This document shows positions 1 to 8,684 of a stretch of DNA of 64,000 nt, piece by piece (the stretch's first letter is position 1; each line of letters begins with the position of its first letter). The notes under the pieces are model-generated. The model had not been told where the DNA came from and did not search any database. It saw nothing but the letters and a program-made list of their open reading frames with translations. Origin of the DNA: Curtobacterium sp. UNCCL20 (GTDB taxonomy: Bacteria; Actinomycetota; Actinomycetes; Actinomycetales; Microbacteriaceae); NCBI RefSeq assembly GCF_900101675.1, contig NZ_FNKG01000002.1:391005-455004 (forward strand), written 5' to 3'. The position numbers were made by a program, and so were the translations under genes.

Positions 1-775
1 TGATGAACGCCTGCTCGAGTCCGACGGCGAGCAGGTCGTTCGCGGCGAACACCGCGTCCGGACGCTCGGAGGCCGGTCGGGCCTGGAGCTCCTCGCCGAT
101 GCGACGGCCCTCGAGGACGGACAGCGACGACGTCGTGAGCACCTCGAGGGAGACCCCGGCCTCGGCGGCCGCGGCGACGGCGCCGGCGTGGCGGTCGGCG
201 ACCTGCCGGATGCCGAACGGGCCGCCGACGAACGCGATGCGCTGCCGGCCGATCTCGGCCAGGTGCGTGACCGCGATGCGGCCGCCCGCGACGTCGTCGA
301 CCGACACCGACGCGAAGTGCTCGTCGTCGGCGCGACGGTCGACGAGGACCACGGCGGTGCCCTGGTCGCGGAGACGTGCGAGGCGGGAGAGGTCGTCGCC
401 CGCGGGGGAGATGAGGAGCCCGGCGACCCGGCGCTCCTCGAACAGGTCGACGTAGGTGTGCTCGCGGTCGACCGACTCGTCGGAGTTGCCGACCAGGACC
501 GCGAGGCCCTTCTGCATCGCCGCGTCCTCGGCGCCGCGGGCGACGTCGGTGAAGAACGGGTTGCCGCCGTCGAGCACGATGAGGCCGACGGTGGAGCTCC
601 GGCCGGCTCGGAGCTGGCGGGCGGAGTCGTTGCGGACGAAGCCGAGCTCCGCGATGGCGGCCTGCACGCGTTCGACCGTGCCCGGGGCGACCTTGTCGGG
701 GCGGTTCAGCACGTTCGACACGGTGCCGAGGGACACGCCGGCGAGCGCTGCGACCTCCCGAACGCTGACTGCCAT
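1..775 (-). CDS. LacI-family transcriptional regulator (C-terminus beyond window edge)
   Basis: DNA-binding sugar-responsive repressor. Residues about 3-25 form the LacI helix-turn-helix (REVAALAGVSLGTVSNVLN), followed by the hinge (RNDSARQLRAGRSSTVGLI) and a periplasmic-binding-protein-like effector domain that runs off the left edge after about 258 codons. The ATG at 775 is preceded by AGGA. It is divergent from the MFS transporter at 911, so it most likely represses the transporter and mutarotase genes through the dyad at 873-884. The effector is not visible in the sequence; the mutarotase suggests L-rhamnose or a related deoxysugar. Family assignment is firm, ligand is inference. Confidence 0.9.
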   Translation of the reverse strand, partial: MAVSVREVAALAGVSLGTVSNVLNRPDKVAPGTVERVQAAIAELGFVRNDSARQLRAGRSSTVGLIVLDGGNPFFTDVARGAEDAAMQKGLAVLVGNSDESVDREHTYVDLFEERRVAGLLISPAGDDLSRLARLRDQGTAVVLVDRRADDEHFASVSVDDVAGGRIAVTHLAEIGRQRIAFVGGPFGIRQVADRHAGAVAAAAEAGVSLEVLTTSSLSVLEGRRIGEELQARPASERPDAVFAANDLLAVGLEQAFI

Positions 776-812
776 GGGGTCATCCTGGCATCGGGTCGGG
801 GGTTTCGGGGGA

Positions 813-835
813 GCGACTTGCCCAGCGACTTGCCC
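813..835. repeat. 11-bp direct repeat in the LacI/MFS divergent region
   Basis: GCGACTTGCCC occurs at 813-823 and again at 825-835, one base apart. It lies between the two divergent starts and could be a regulator contact or a slippage product. No function can be assigned. Confidence 0.5.
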
Positions 836-872
836 TCCGGACGCGCAGCGGGTACCGTCCTCGCAGCACCGT

Positions 873-884
873 TGAAACGATTCA
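873..884. promoter_or_regulatory. Candidate LacI-type operator
   Basis: TGAAACGATTCA is a near-palindrome centred on CG, the usual form of LacI-family operators. It lies between a LacI gene and the MFS gene, about 15 bp downstream of a TACCGT hexamer (853-858) that could be the -10 of the transporter promoter. Repression by the protein encoded at 1-775 is inferred. Confidence 0.55.
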
Positions 885-910
885 CCGACGAACGCACGAA
901 CGGAGGACCA

Positions 911-2269
911 ATGGCGGTCCGCATCGGAGCCCGCAACACCACGGGCTGGAAGGCGACGATCTCCGTCGCCATGTCGAACTACATCGAGTCCGGGTCGATC
1001 ATCGCGATCGCCACGAGCCTCAGCCTCTGGCAGGCCCAGTTCCACATCGGGGACCTGCAGGTCGGCCTGCTGGCGAGCCTGTCCGCGAACGCGTTCGGCG
1101 CCGCCGCGGGCGCGATCATCGGCGGGCCGCTCTGCGACCGGTACGGCCGGAAGTTCATCTACACGTACGACCTGCTGCTCTACATGCTCGGCATCCTGCT
1201 CGCCGTGTTCGCCGGCAGCTACGGCATGCTCCTCGTCGGCTTCATCCTCACCGGCATCGCCGTCGGCGCGGGCGTCCCCGCCAGCTGGACCTACATCGCC
1301 GAGCAGGCGCCCGCCGACCGGCGCGCTGCCCACGTCGGCACCGCGCAGCTCGCGTGGTCGATCGGCCCGATGGTCGGGTTCGCACTGGCGATCGCCGCCG
1401 CACCGCTGGGGCTCCTCGGCAGCCGCCTGATCTTCGCGCACCTGTTCGTCGTCGCCGCGATCGTGTGGTGGTTGCGGCGCGGCCTGCCCGAATCGACGAT
1501 CTGGAAGGACGAGCGTGCGGCCACCGGCAGTGCGAACTTCTTCCACGGCTTCACGCAGCTCTTCAGTCGCCGCAAGAACCTCACCGCGATGCTGTTCCTG
1601 TTCGGCGTCTACGCGCTCTGGAACACGGTCGCGGGCCAGGCCGGCATCTTCCAGCCGCGCGTCTACTCCGCCACCGGCGTGACGAGCGTCCCGGAGCAGT
1701 ACGGGCTGCAGATCCTGGTGTGGGGCTGCACCGTCGCCGCGACGTACTTCGGCTTCATGCGCTACGGAGACCGGGTCAGCCGCCGGGTGCTCTACGCGGC
1801 CGGAGCCCTCCTCGCGATCATCGCCTGGGCGGTGCTCATCTACGCGCCGGCGAACCTCGGCACGCTGCTCTTCTTCGCGATCGCGTGGGGCATCTCGTCC
1901 GGCATCGGCGCCCAGGCGTTCTACGGCCTCTGGACGAGCGAGCTCTTCGCGACCCGGTACCGCGCCAGCGCCCAGGGCGTCCTGTTCCTCGCCGCCCGCG
2001 TGATGGTCGGCCTGCTGAGCATCTGGTTCCCCCTGCTCCTGTCCGACATCGGCCTGCGCGGCCTCGGCGGCCTCATCATCGGCCTGCTCGCGCTGTCGTT
2101 CATGGTCGGCACCATCTGGGCGCCGAACACGCGCGGCCGCACCCTCGAGGAGATCGAAGCCGAGCGCTACGGCACCGTCACCAGCGTGACCGGCACGGTC
2201 CGGACACCCGAGGAGCACGCGGCGCGCGAGCAGGTCCGCGCGGCGGGCCGCGAGCGGACGGGGCGGTGA
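911..2269 (+). CDS. MFS transporter, sugar/metabolite porter type
   Basis: A 452-residue membrane transporter with about 12 hydrophobic segments. The MFS loop 2-3 motif is seen at residues 76-81 (DRYGRK), and PESTIWKDE follows the sixth helix as in metabolite:proton symporters. The ATG at 911 follows CGGAGGA (901-907); the longer open frame upstream has no coding character. It is followed closely by L-rhamnose mutarotase and is divergent from a LacI regulator, so the likely cargo is L-rhamnose or a similar deoxysugar. Substrate is inferred from context only. Confidence 0.85.
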   Translation: MAVRIGARNTTGWKATISVAMSNYIESGSIIAIATSLSLWQAQFHIGDLQVGLLASLSANAFGAAAGAIIGGPLCDRYGRKFIYTYDLLLYMLGILLAVFAGSYGMLLVGFILTGIAVGAGVPASWTYIAEQAPADRRAAHVGTAQLAWSIGPMVGFALAIAAAPLGLLGSRLIFAHLFVVAAIVWWLRRGLPESTIWKDERAATGSANFFHGFTQLFSRRKNLTAMLFLFGVYALWNTVAGQAGIFQPRVYSATGVTSVPEQYGLQILVWGCTVAATYFGFMRYGDRVSRRVLYAAGALLAIIAWAVLIYAPANLGTLLFFAIAWGISSGIGAQAFYGLWTSELFATRYRASAQGVLFLAARVMVGLLSIWFPLLLSDIGLRGLGGLIIGLLALSFMVGTIWAPNTRGRTLEEIEAERYGTVTSVTGTVRTPEEHAAREQVRAAGRERTGR

Positions 2270-2328
2270 ACGACGCCGACGAGCGTCGTCCGCGGCTCCG
2301 GTCGGACCAGCCTGGAGGCACGGATCAC

Positions 2329-2670
2329 GTGACCCGCGTCTGCTTCCGTCTGCAGGTGGCGGCCGAGCACATGGACGCCTACCGGGAACGGCACGCAGCT
2401 GTCTGGCCGGCGATGCTCCGGGCGATCGCGGCGGCGGGACGCCGGAACTACTCGCTGTTCCTCGACGACGACGGCCTGCTCATCGGGTACTACGAGACCG
2501 ACTCGGTGGCCGATGCGGACGCGGCGCTCGCCACGTCCGAGGTGGCCGGCGCGTGGGAGGCGCACATGCAGGACCTGTTCGACGGCTCCACCGGGCGGGC
2601 GGACCAGACGGCGCGGGTGCTGCCCGAGGTGTTCAACCTCGAGGACCAGCTGGCGGCGGCGGGGGACTGA
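2329..2670 (+). CDS. rhaM: L-rhamnose mutarotase
   Basis: Interconverts alpha and beta anomers of L-rhamnose in the cytoplasm. The 113-residue length fits the RhaM/DUF718 family (about 104 aa). Tyr18 and His22 (YRERH) occupy the positions of the catalytic pair of Escherichia coli RhaM, followed by the typical AVWPAML segment. The GTG at 2329 has GGAGG at 2314-2318. That ribosome site is part of a CCTGGAGGCACGG element that also occurs as a dispersed repeat in this window. It is probably cotranscribed with the MFS gene. No rhamnose isomerase, kinase or aldolase is in the window. Confidence 0.85.
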   Translation: MTRVCFRLQVAAEHMDAYRERHAAVWPAMLRAIAAAGRRNYSLFLDDDGLLIGYYETDSVADADAALATSEVAGAWEAHMQDLFDGSTGRADQTARVLPEVFNLEDQLAAAGD

Positions 2671-2844
2671 CGGTCCGTGTCAGGGGCGCACCGTGCGTGC
2701 TTCGCCACTCGGTGTGCGGTTGACGGGCTGGTGCGACCTCCTGGTCTCGCACCGGGTGCCGAACCTCGCACCGGATGACGGAGGCTGCACCGTGCGCCGC
2801 CCGCGAACTGCCCCGGCTGCCAGACCGCGGATACCCGCCGCGGA

Positions 2845-2850
2845 TACCGT
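2845..2850 (+). promoter_or_regulatory. -10 element TACCGT, leaderless start
   Basis: TACCGT ends 6 bp before the ATG at 2857. It sits in the second of two direct copies of CCGCGGATACC (2825-2835 and 2838-2848). No Shine-Dalgarno sequence fits between, so transcription probably starts at the ATG. Confidence 0.6.
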
Positions 2851-2856
2851 GGGCGC

Positions 2857-3771
2857 ATGCAGCCGCCCGCAGCGGGGACCCTCCGCGTCCTCCACCTCTC
2901 CGACACCCACCTGACCGGTGACGGCGCCCTGCACCAGGGATCCGTCGACACCACGGCCGCGCTCGAGGGCGTCCTGGCACGGGTCGACAGCATCCCGGGC
3001 GTCGGGCTGGTCGTCGTGTCCGGCGACGTCTCCGAGGACGGCTCCGCCGAGTCCTACGCCGTGGTCCGCGACCGCGTCGGCGGCTGGGCCGAGCGGCACG
3101 GGGCCGCACTCGTCGCGGTGCCCGGCAACCACGACCTCCGCGAGGGGTTCCGCCAGGTGCTCGCGAACGGGCACGTCCTCGGCGAGGGCGGCCGACCGCT
3201 CATGCACACGATGGAGTACCACCCGCCGACCGTGCCGGTGTCAGGACAGTCCGTCGTCGCCGGCCGCCGGGTCGTCACCGTCGACACCAGCGTCCCCGGC
3301 GCCGGGTACGGCGAGGTCAGCGAGACGGCGCTCGAACGCCTCCGCACCGCCCTCGCCGGCGAGCCCGCACCGGACGGCAGCATCGTCGTCCTGCACCACC
3401 CGCCCCTGCCGGCGCCGACGGCTCTGCACGACGCCCTGAAGCTCCGGAACCCGGGCGCCCTGGCCGATGCGATCCGCGGCACCGACGTCCGCGTGGTCCT
3501 CGCCGGCCACTACCACCACCACTTCGCCGGATCGCTCGCCGGCGTGCCCGTCCTCGTCGCGCCCGGGGTCGCGAACGACACCGACGTCACCGGATCGTGG
3601 TCCGAGGAGTCCGCGTACGTCGACGCCGGGGCACTCGTCGTCGACCTCGCCGAGGACGGCTCGGTGTGGTCGACGCCGGTCCGCGTGCCGCGTCCGGACG
3701 CCGACCCGCTGGCGTTCCACATGGACGCCGAGACGGTGACCGCCGTCATCGACGCGTCCACCGCGGGCTGA
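2857..3771 (+). CDS. Calcineurin-like metallophosphoesterase (CpdA-like)
   Basis: A 304-residue cytoplasmic enzyme of the class that hydrolyses phosphoesters such as 3',5'-cAMP. The dimetal motifs are in order: DTH at residues 16-18, a GD at about 56 (VVVSGDVSEDG), GNHD at about 89, VVLHHPP near 170 and GHYHHH near 215. Family members with this arrangement include CpdA phosphodiesterases and Icc-like proteins; the actual substrate is unknown. It stands alone between the mutarotase and a palindromic repeat. Confidence 0.8.
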   Translation: MQPPAAGTLRVLHLSDTHLTGDGALHQGSVDTTAALEGVLARVDSIPGVGLVVVSGDVSEDGSAESYAVVRDRVGGWAERHGAALVAVPGNHDLREGFRQVLANGHVLGEGGRPLMHTMEYHPPTVPVSGQSVVAGRRVVTVDTSVPGAGYGEVSETALERLRTALAGEPAPDGSIVVLHHPPLPAPTALHDALKLRNPGALADAIRGTDVRVVLAGHYHHHFAGSLAGVPVLVAPGVANDTDVTGSWSEESAYVDAGALVVDLAEDGSVWSTPVRVPRPDADPLAFHMDAETVTAVIDASTAG

Positions 3772-3785
3772 CGTCCGGACCCACC

Positions 3786-3827
3786 GGCCTGGAGGCGCGT
3801 GGCGGCGCCGCCACGCGCCTCCAGGCC
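3786..3827. repeat. Full-length GGCCTGGAGGC palindrome, copy A
   Basis: A perfect 42-bp palindrome with 21-bp arms (arm begins GGCCTGGAGGCGCGTGG), just after the phosphoesterase stop and upstream of the next gene. In RNA it would form a very stable hairpin and could end transcription or protect the 3' end. It is the best-conserved member of the dispersed family. Confidence 0.9.
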
Positions 3828-3914
3828 CGGACACCCGACGTCGTACCCTGCACGTCCGGGCTGCGGTCGGGATTTCCGAGTACCAAAGGGACAGACCTCA
3901 GCGAAGGAGCAACC

Positions 3915-4976
3915 ATGCGGATCGGCAGCGCAGTTCAGTACGACCGGTACGGCGACTTCGACGTCGTCGAACTCGTCCCCCAGGAGCGTCCGACGGCCGG
4001 AGCCGGCGAGATCGTGGTCGAGATCGTCGCCGCCGGACTGAACCACATCGAGCGGTTCCTCCGCGAGGGGAAGCTCCGCGACCACATCGAGCTCGACTTC
4101 CCGGCCCGGCAGGGCGTCGACTTCGCCGGCATCGTCCGGGCACGTGGCGAGGGTGTGAAGGACCTCAAGGTCGGCGACGAGGTCATGGGACACGCCCCGG
4201 CCGGCGGGTCGCACGCTACCTGGCTCGTGGTGCCGCGTGGCGCCGTCATCAAGAAGCCGGAGCACGTCGGCTGGGAGGTCGCGGGCGGCCTCTACCTCGC
4301 CGGCTGCACCGCGGCGACCGTCGTCCGCGACCTGAAGCTCGGCCCGGACGACACGGTCGTCATCAGCGCGGCGGCCGGCGGCGTCGGGCACATCGAGTGC
4401 CAGCTCGCCCACGATGCCGGTGCGACCGTGATCGCGCTCGGCAGCGCCCGCAACCACGACTACCTGCGGCAGATCGGCACGCTCCCGGTCGTCTACGGCG
4501 ACGGCGAGGAGGCGCGCATCCGCGAGATCGCCGACGGCCGACCGATCACCGCGTTCATCGACAACCACGGCGAGAGCGACGCCGAGGTCCTCTCGGAGCG
4601 CCTCGGCGTACCGTCCGGGCGCTTCGTGTCGTCGGAGACCCGTCGCGACATCGAGATCCGGTTCCTCCGCGCACCGGCGGAGGACGAGGTCCCCCGGGAA
4701 CTCCTGACCCTGCTCGCCAAGGCCGTGCAGGACCGCCGCGTGCAGGTGCTCATCTCGGGGTTCTACCCGTTCGAGTACATCGTCGAGGCGTACGAGGACC
4801 TGGCCGAGATGAAGTCCCGCGGGAAGGTCGTCATCGGCATGCAGACCGTCGAGACCGGTGCCCGTCTGGACTGGTACCGGTCCGAGAAGGCACGGGACCT
4901 GCGCGACCGGTACGCCGACGCTCGCGGGACCGACACCGAGACGATGGCGGGTGGCTCGGCGAGTCCGGCCAGCTGA
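3915..4976 (+). CDS. MDR-family alcohol dehydrogenase / quinone oxidoreductase-like
   Basis: A 353-residue NAD(P)H-dependent oxidoreductase of the medium-chain superfamily. The N-terminal GroES-like domain contains AAGLNHIE and a VDFAGIV segment; the Rossmann fold has AAAGGVGHIECQLA at about 155-168. It lacks the Cys/His zinc ligands of true alcohol dehydrogenases, so it resembles quinone reductases (QOR). The ATG at 3915 has GAAGGAG just upstream (3902-3908). The C-terminal 30 residues are polar and poorly conserved in type. Substrate unknown; it appears monocistronic. Confidence 0.8.
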   Translation: MRIGSAVQYDRYGDFDVVELVPQERPTAGAGEIVVEIVAAGLNHIERFLREGKLRDHIELDFPARQGVDFAGIVRARGEGVKDLKVGDEVMGHAPAGGSHATWLVVPRGAVIKKPEHVGWEVAGGLYLAGCTAATVVRDLKLGPDDTVVISAAAGGVGHIECQLAHDAGATVIALGSARNHDYLRQIGTLPVVYGDGEEARIREIADGRPITAFIDNHGESDAEVLSERLGVPSGRFVSSETRRDIEIRFLRAPAEDEVPRELLTLLAKAVQDRRVQVLISGFYPFEYIVEAYEDLAEMKSRGKVVIGMQTVETGARLDWYRSEKARDLRDRYADARGTDTETMAGGSASPAS

Positions 4977-4987
4977 CCGCGGCGGGG

Positions 4988-5911
4988 CTAGCTCAGGATG
5001 TCCTTCGTCGCGAACCGGCTGTACGCGAGCGCTCCGAACACCACGACGTAGCCGAGCTGCAGCACCGCGTTCGACCCGAACGAGTCGAACGAGATCGGGT
5101 CGCGCAGCAGGTCCCCGAACCCGAGCCACTGGTGCGAGAACAGGAACGGGTGCAGCCAGTCGAGCTGCGGCAGCTGGTCGAGCACCTGGGAGGCGCCGGC
5201 CAGCACCACGGTCGCGGCCATCGCGCCGACGGGCACGCTCGTCAGCGTCGACGCGAACAGGCCGATCGCCGACAGGCCGAGCATCGAGAGCGTCACGTAC
5301 AGCGCGAGCAGCAGGGCACGACCGGCGTAGGACCAGCCGTCCACCTGGGTGCCGGACAGCAGGGTGACCGGGCCGATCGGGAACAGGACGGCACCGATCG
5401 CCGCGCCGACGAGGACCACGAGGAGCGTCGCGGCGAGGCAGAACGCCACCGCCCCGGCGTACTTCACCAGGATGAAGCGGACTCGACCCGTCGGCGCGAC
5501 GAGCAGGTAGCGGATGGTGCCGTGGCTCGCTTCGCCCGCGACGGTGTCGCCGGCGACCACGCCGACGGTGAGCGGCAGGAACAGCGGGATCGAGACCGTC
5601 AGCGCGGTGAACGCCACGAACAGTCCGTTGTTGGTGATGTCGCCCAGGAAGGCCGGGCCGCCGGCGTCCGGGCCGGTGGTGATCCGGACGGCGACGGCGA
5701 TGAGGATCGGTACGAGGGCCAGCGCACCGATCATCGCCCAGGTGCGCCGTCGGCGGAAGACGAGGGCGAGTTCGGAGCCGAGGAGCGCGAACGGGCGCTG
5801 GCGGCGCACGACCCGCGCGGCCGGAGTGGTGCCGGCAGCGGGGGCGGTGCCGTCCACGTCGGTGGTCGTGGGGTTGGGGGTCCCGGACGCGGCGGTGTCA
5901 GGCTGCGACAT
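4988..5911 (-). CDS. ABC-2 type transporter permease
   Basis: A 307-residue membrane subunit with a polar, Thr/Ala-rich N-terminus and six predicted hydrophobic segments. GDTVAGEASHGTIRYLL in the second third is the classic ABC-2 permease signature region. It overlaps the ATPase gene upstream by 14 bp, showing translational coupling, and the operon begins with the LolA-like gene at 7948. Together they make an export system. Cargo is not evident; related pairs handle drugs, lipids or lantibiotic-type compounds. Confidence 0.85.
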   Translation of the reverse strand: MSQPDTAASGTPNPTTTDVDGTAPAAGTTPAARVVRRQRPFALLGSELALVFRRRRTWAMIGALALVPILIAVAVRITTGPDAGGPAFLGDITNNGLFVAFTALTVSIPLFLPLTVGVVAGDTVAGEASHGTIRYLLVAPTGRVRFILVKYAGAVAFCLAATLLVVLVGAAIGAVLFPIGPVTLLSGTQVDGWSYAGRALLLALYVTLSMLGLSAIGLFASTLTSVPVGAMAATVVLAGASQVLDQLPQLDWLHPFLFSHQWLGFGDLLRDPISFDSFGSNAVLQLGYVVVFGALAYSRFATKDILS

Positions 5912-6869
5912 CGAATCCCTCCCCGGTGAGTGCGACGAACAGGTCCTCGAGCGTGCCGCCGCCGACCGTCAGGCCGCGGACCCGGACATCCGCACGGACG
6001 AGTTCGGCCGCGATCGTCTCCGGCAGGACCTCGTGCGGCAGGTCGGCGACCAGGACGTCCGCCCCGCCGTCGTGTCGCGGGGTCAGCCCCAGGCGCATCA
6101 GCACCGAGCCTGCCTGGCCGAGGTCGGGCGTCCGGACCGTCACCGTGCGCGCGCCGGCCGAGCGGAGTTCGTCGAGCGTGCCCTGCGCGACGAGCTTCCC
6201 CGTCCGCATCACCGCCGCGTGCGTGCACACCTGCTCGATCTCGGCGAGGAGGTGACTCGACACGAACACCGTCGTGCCGTCGTCGGCGAGGGAGCGGATG
6301 AGGTTCCGGACCTCGCGCGTGCCCTGCGGGTCGAGGCCGTTCGTCGGCTCGTCGAGCACGAGCAGGTCCCGCGGGGCGAGCACGGCGTTGGCCAGACCGA
6401 GGCGCTGCTTCATGCCGAGCGAGTACGCGTGCGCCTTCTTGTCGGCCGCGTGCGTCAGACCGACGCGGTCGAGGGCGCTCGCCACGCGGTCCTTCCGGGT
6501 CCGGGGGTCCGAGGTGGGATCGGCGGCGTCGAAGCGCAGCAGGTTGCCCCGGCCGGACAGGTACGGGTAGAACGCCGGGCCCTCCACGAGCGCACCGACG
6601 CGGGGGAGCACCTGGTGCAGGGCCGTCGGCATCGACTCGCCGAGGACCTCGATCGAGCCGCCCGTCGCGCTCGACAGGCCGAGCAGCATCCGGATCGTGG
6701 TGGTCTTGCCGGAGCCGTTCGGCCCGAGGAAGCCGAAGACGGCCCCACGGGGGACGGCCAGGTCGATGCCGTCGACGGCGCGCTGCTTCCGGAAGACCTT
6801 CCGGAGGCCCGTGGTGCGGATCGCGAGATCCGGTCGCGGGCCCGACGCGTCGGGGTCGGTCGTGGTCAC
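5898..6869 (-). CDS. ABC transporter ATP-binding protein
   Basis: A 323-residue ATPase that powers the ABC-2 permease downstream. Walker A is GPNGSGKT at 49-56, the signature is a divergent SLGMKQRLGLA, and Walker B is LLVLDEPTNGLDP, with a switch His in VFVSSHLL. The C-terminal extension after about residue 225 is typical of CcmA/DrrA-type subunits. It overlaps the LolA-like gene by 4 bp (ATGA) and the permease by 14 bp, so all three are translated together. Confidence 0.92.
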   Translation of the reverse strand: MTTTDPDASGPRPDLAIRTTGLRKVFRKQRAVDGIDLAVPRGAVFGFLGPNGSGKTTTIRMLLGLSSATGGSIEVLGESMPTALHQVLPRVGALVEGPAFYPYLSGRGNLLRFDAADPTSDPRTRKDRVASALDRVGLTHAADKKAHAYSLGMKQRLGLANAVLAPRDLLVLDEPTNGLDPQGTREVRNLIRSLADDGTTVFVSSHLLAEIEQVCTHAAVMRTGKLVAQGTLDELRSAGARTVTVRTPDLGQAGSVLMRLGLTPRHDGGADVLVADLPHEVLPETIAAELVRADVRVRGLTVGGGTLEDLFVALTGEGFDVAA

Positions 6870-7948
6870 TTCGCGGCGGCGACCAGGGCGGACACCGGGA
6901 CGGCACCCGCCAGGACCCGGCCGTCGTCGGTGAGGTACACCGACACGAGCGAGGTCTGGACCGCGCGGCCGCCGTCGACCGACTTCGTCAGCTGTCCGAG
7001 CAGCCCCGACGCCTCGTCACCGAGCGAGGACTGGTCGACCGTGCCGGCGGGGAGCTCGGCGATCGTGCTCCACCCCTTCCCCGTGAACGTCGGCTCCGCG
7101 CCGTCCGCGTGGGAGCCGTGCGTGCGGTGGTGGTCCGCGTCGCCCTTCGCGTGCGAGCCCGCGTCGGAGAGGTCCTTCGTCTCGACCTTCGCACCCGACG
7201 GTGGGGTGAAGTCGAACAGCCGGGAAGCCGGGGCGCCGTAGCTGAGGCTCGTGAAGCCGACCTGCACGGCCGGGTCGTCCCGGCCCTTCGCGTCGACCGT
7301 GGCGCGGAGCGGCAGACCGGTCTGCTGGTCGATCGCCAGGCGGACGGTGCCCACGAGCGTGCCCGAGGCCTTCGGTGTCAGGGTGATCTGCCAGGCGTCG
7401 TGCCCGGCGACCCGGACCTCGGTCGGCTTCGAGACCGTGGTGCTGGGCGTGATCGCGTCGACCGCCTGCTTCGCGATCTCCGCCGGGGTCGTCGTGCCGT
7501 CCCGCGGTGTCGCGGCGTCCTTCGGCAGGGTGACGTGCGTCGCCGTGCGCTCCTTCGAGTCCCACGTCCAGACGTCGCTGCCGTTCCGGACCAGGTCCTG
7601 CTCGGCGAGCTGCTGCGTCAGCTGGACGCGCTGCTTGCTCGGGCCGTCGACGTAGACGCGGGCGGTGTGCGACGAGGTGAGGAGGCTCAGCGCGTCGGAG
7701 GCGTCACCCTCGAGCGAGGAGCCGCCGGACCCGGTCGGGAGCTCGGGCAGCCCGAGGTCGCTCGTCTGCACGAGCTTGCCGGAGTACTGCGCGTCGGAGG
7801 ACTCTGCGATGCTGGCGATGACGTCGGCGGCGCTCGGGTTCTTCCCCGCGACCGGGTCGTTGGCGGCGTTCGCGATCATCGGAGCGGCGACGGCGCCGGC
7901 CACGACGACCGGAGCGATGACTGCGGGCAGCCAGGCTGACTTCTTCAT
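6866..7948 (-). CDS. LolA/LppX-like exported lipoprotein-carrier-type protein (DUF2092-like)
   Basis: A 360-residue secreted protein. Residues 1-29 are a signal peptide (KKSA, hydrophobic core, ANA). The body resembles outer-membrane lipoprotein-sorting proteins and sigma-E regulator RseB: repeated beta strands with SSHTARVYVDG, WTWDSKERTATHV and a final YLTDDGRVLAGAVPV. A His/Asp-rich insert (HAKGDADHHRTHGSHADG) could bind metal. The ATG at 7948 has GAGGGG upstream. It heads an operon with an ABC exporter, which suggests it receives or delivers a hydrophobic cargo, or senses envelope state. No Cys lipobox is seen. Confidence 0.7.
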   Translation of the reverse strand: MKKSAWLPAVIAPVVVAGAVAAPMIANAANDPVAGKNPSAADVIASIAESSDAQYSGKLVQTSDLGLPELPTGSGGSSLEGDASDALSLLTSSHTARVYVDGPSKQRVQLTQQLAEQDLVRNGSDVWTWDSKERTATHVTLPKDAATPRDGTTTPAEIAKQAVDAITPSTTVSKPTEVRVAGHDAWQITLTPKASGTLVGTVRLAIDQQTGLPLRATVDAKGRDDPAVQVGFTSLSYGAPASRLFDFTPPSGAKVETKDLSDAGSHAKGDADHHRTHGSHADGAEPTFTGKGWSTIAELPAGTVDQSSLGDEASGLLGQLTKSVDGGRAVQTSLVSVYLTDDGRVLAGAVPVSALVAAAK

Positions 7949-8097
7949 CGGTTTCCCCTCGGTGGAGCATCGGGTGCGGGAGTACGGTACGTCCGGCCCC
8001 CGACAGTGGGCTGGGCGTCGCCGAGGTCCACGATCGCTCCCGAGTCCGCCCGCCGTCGTCCGTCGCGGGGATGACCCGCATCGGTCGCACGTCGGGG

Positions 8098-8580
8098 CTA
8101 CGCGGAGGCGTCGACCCCGGCGGGTGCGCTGCCGTCGTACTCGCAGATCGCCCGGACCTTCTCGGCGCTCGCCGAGGTGCGGTCGAACTCGTAGCCGAGC
8201 CACTCCTTCGCCAGCCGGCGAGCGAGCTCGACACCGACGACTCGCTGCCCCATGCAGAGCACCTGGGCGTCGTTCGACAGGATCGACCGCTCCACGCTGT
8301 ACGAGTCGTGCGCGGTCACGGCTCGGATGCCCGGCACCTTGTTCGCACTGATCGCGACGCCGAGTCCGGTGCCGCAGATCAGGATCGCCCGGTCGGCCTC
8401 GCCGTTCGCCACGAGTCGTGCTGCATCGACGGCGACGTGCGGGTAGGCGGTGTGGCCGTCGGCGTCGACGCCCACATCCTGCACGGACGACACCCGGTCG
8501 TCGGCGAGGAGGTCGGCCTTGATGATCTCCTTGTAGTCGAACCCGGCGTCGTCGGACCCGATCACGAGTCGGTACGTCAT
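8098..8580 (-). CDS. RpiB/LacAB-family sugar-phosphate isomerase
   Basis: A 160-residue aldose-ketose isomerase. [19 protein letters not shown] carries the family's catalytic Cys, and a His follows in [11 protein letters not shown]. The N-terminal motif is SDDAGFDYK, so the His of the usual DHAG motif is replaced by Asp. [15 protein letters not shown] and the [12 protein letters not shown] end recall the tetrulose-phosphate isomerases (DerI/EryI type) rather than ribose-5-phosphate isomerase B. Divergent from a SorC regulator, which fits an inducible polyol pathway. Substrate is inference. Confidence 0.8.
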   Translation of the reverse strand: MTYRLVIGSDDAGFDYKEIIKADLLADDRVSSVQDVGVDADGHTAYPHVAVDAARLVANGEADRAILICGTGLGVAISANKVPGIRAVTAHDSYSVERSILSNDAQVLCMGQRVVGVELARRLAKEWLGYEFDRTSASAEKVRAICEYDGSAPAGVDASA

Positions 8581-8672
8581 GCGTGCTCACCTTCCAGTCC
8601 TGTGGTCTCCTCCCAGTCTGCGCGCCCTCCTGACATCTGTCCAGAACACAATTTCCGCTGGGCGTGTCACGC

Positions 8673-8678
8673 TACGAT
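8673..8678 (+). promoter_or_regulatory. -10 element TACGAT, leaderless start
   Basis: TACGAT ends 6 bp before the ATG at 8685 with no ribosome site between. This favours 8685 over the GTG at 8664 as the start of the SorC regulator. Confidence 0.65.
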
Positions 8679-8684
8679 CAGCCC

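Noticed and set aside
188-910. Upstream in-frame extension of the MFS transporter
   Set aside because: The extension covers the antisense LacI gene and lacks hydrophobic segments. The ribosome site at 901-907 and the normal family N-terminus support 911.
3510-5129. Minus-strand 539-codon frame
   Set aside because: It is antisense to the phosphoesterase and MDR genes and crosses the palindrome at 3786; Arg/Val/Asp-rich without any motif.
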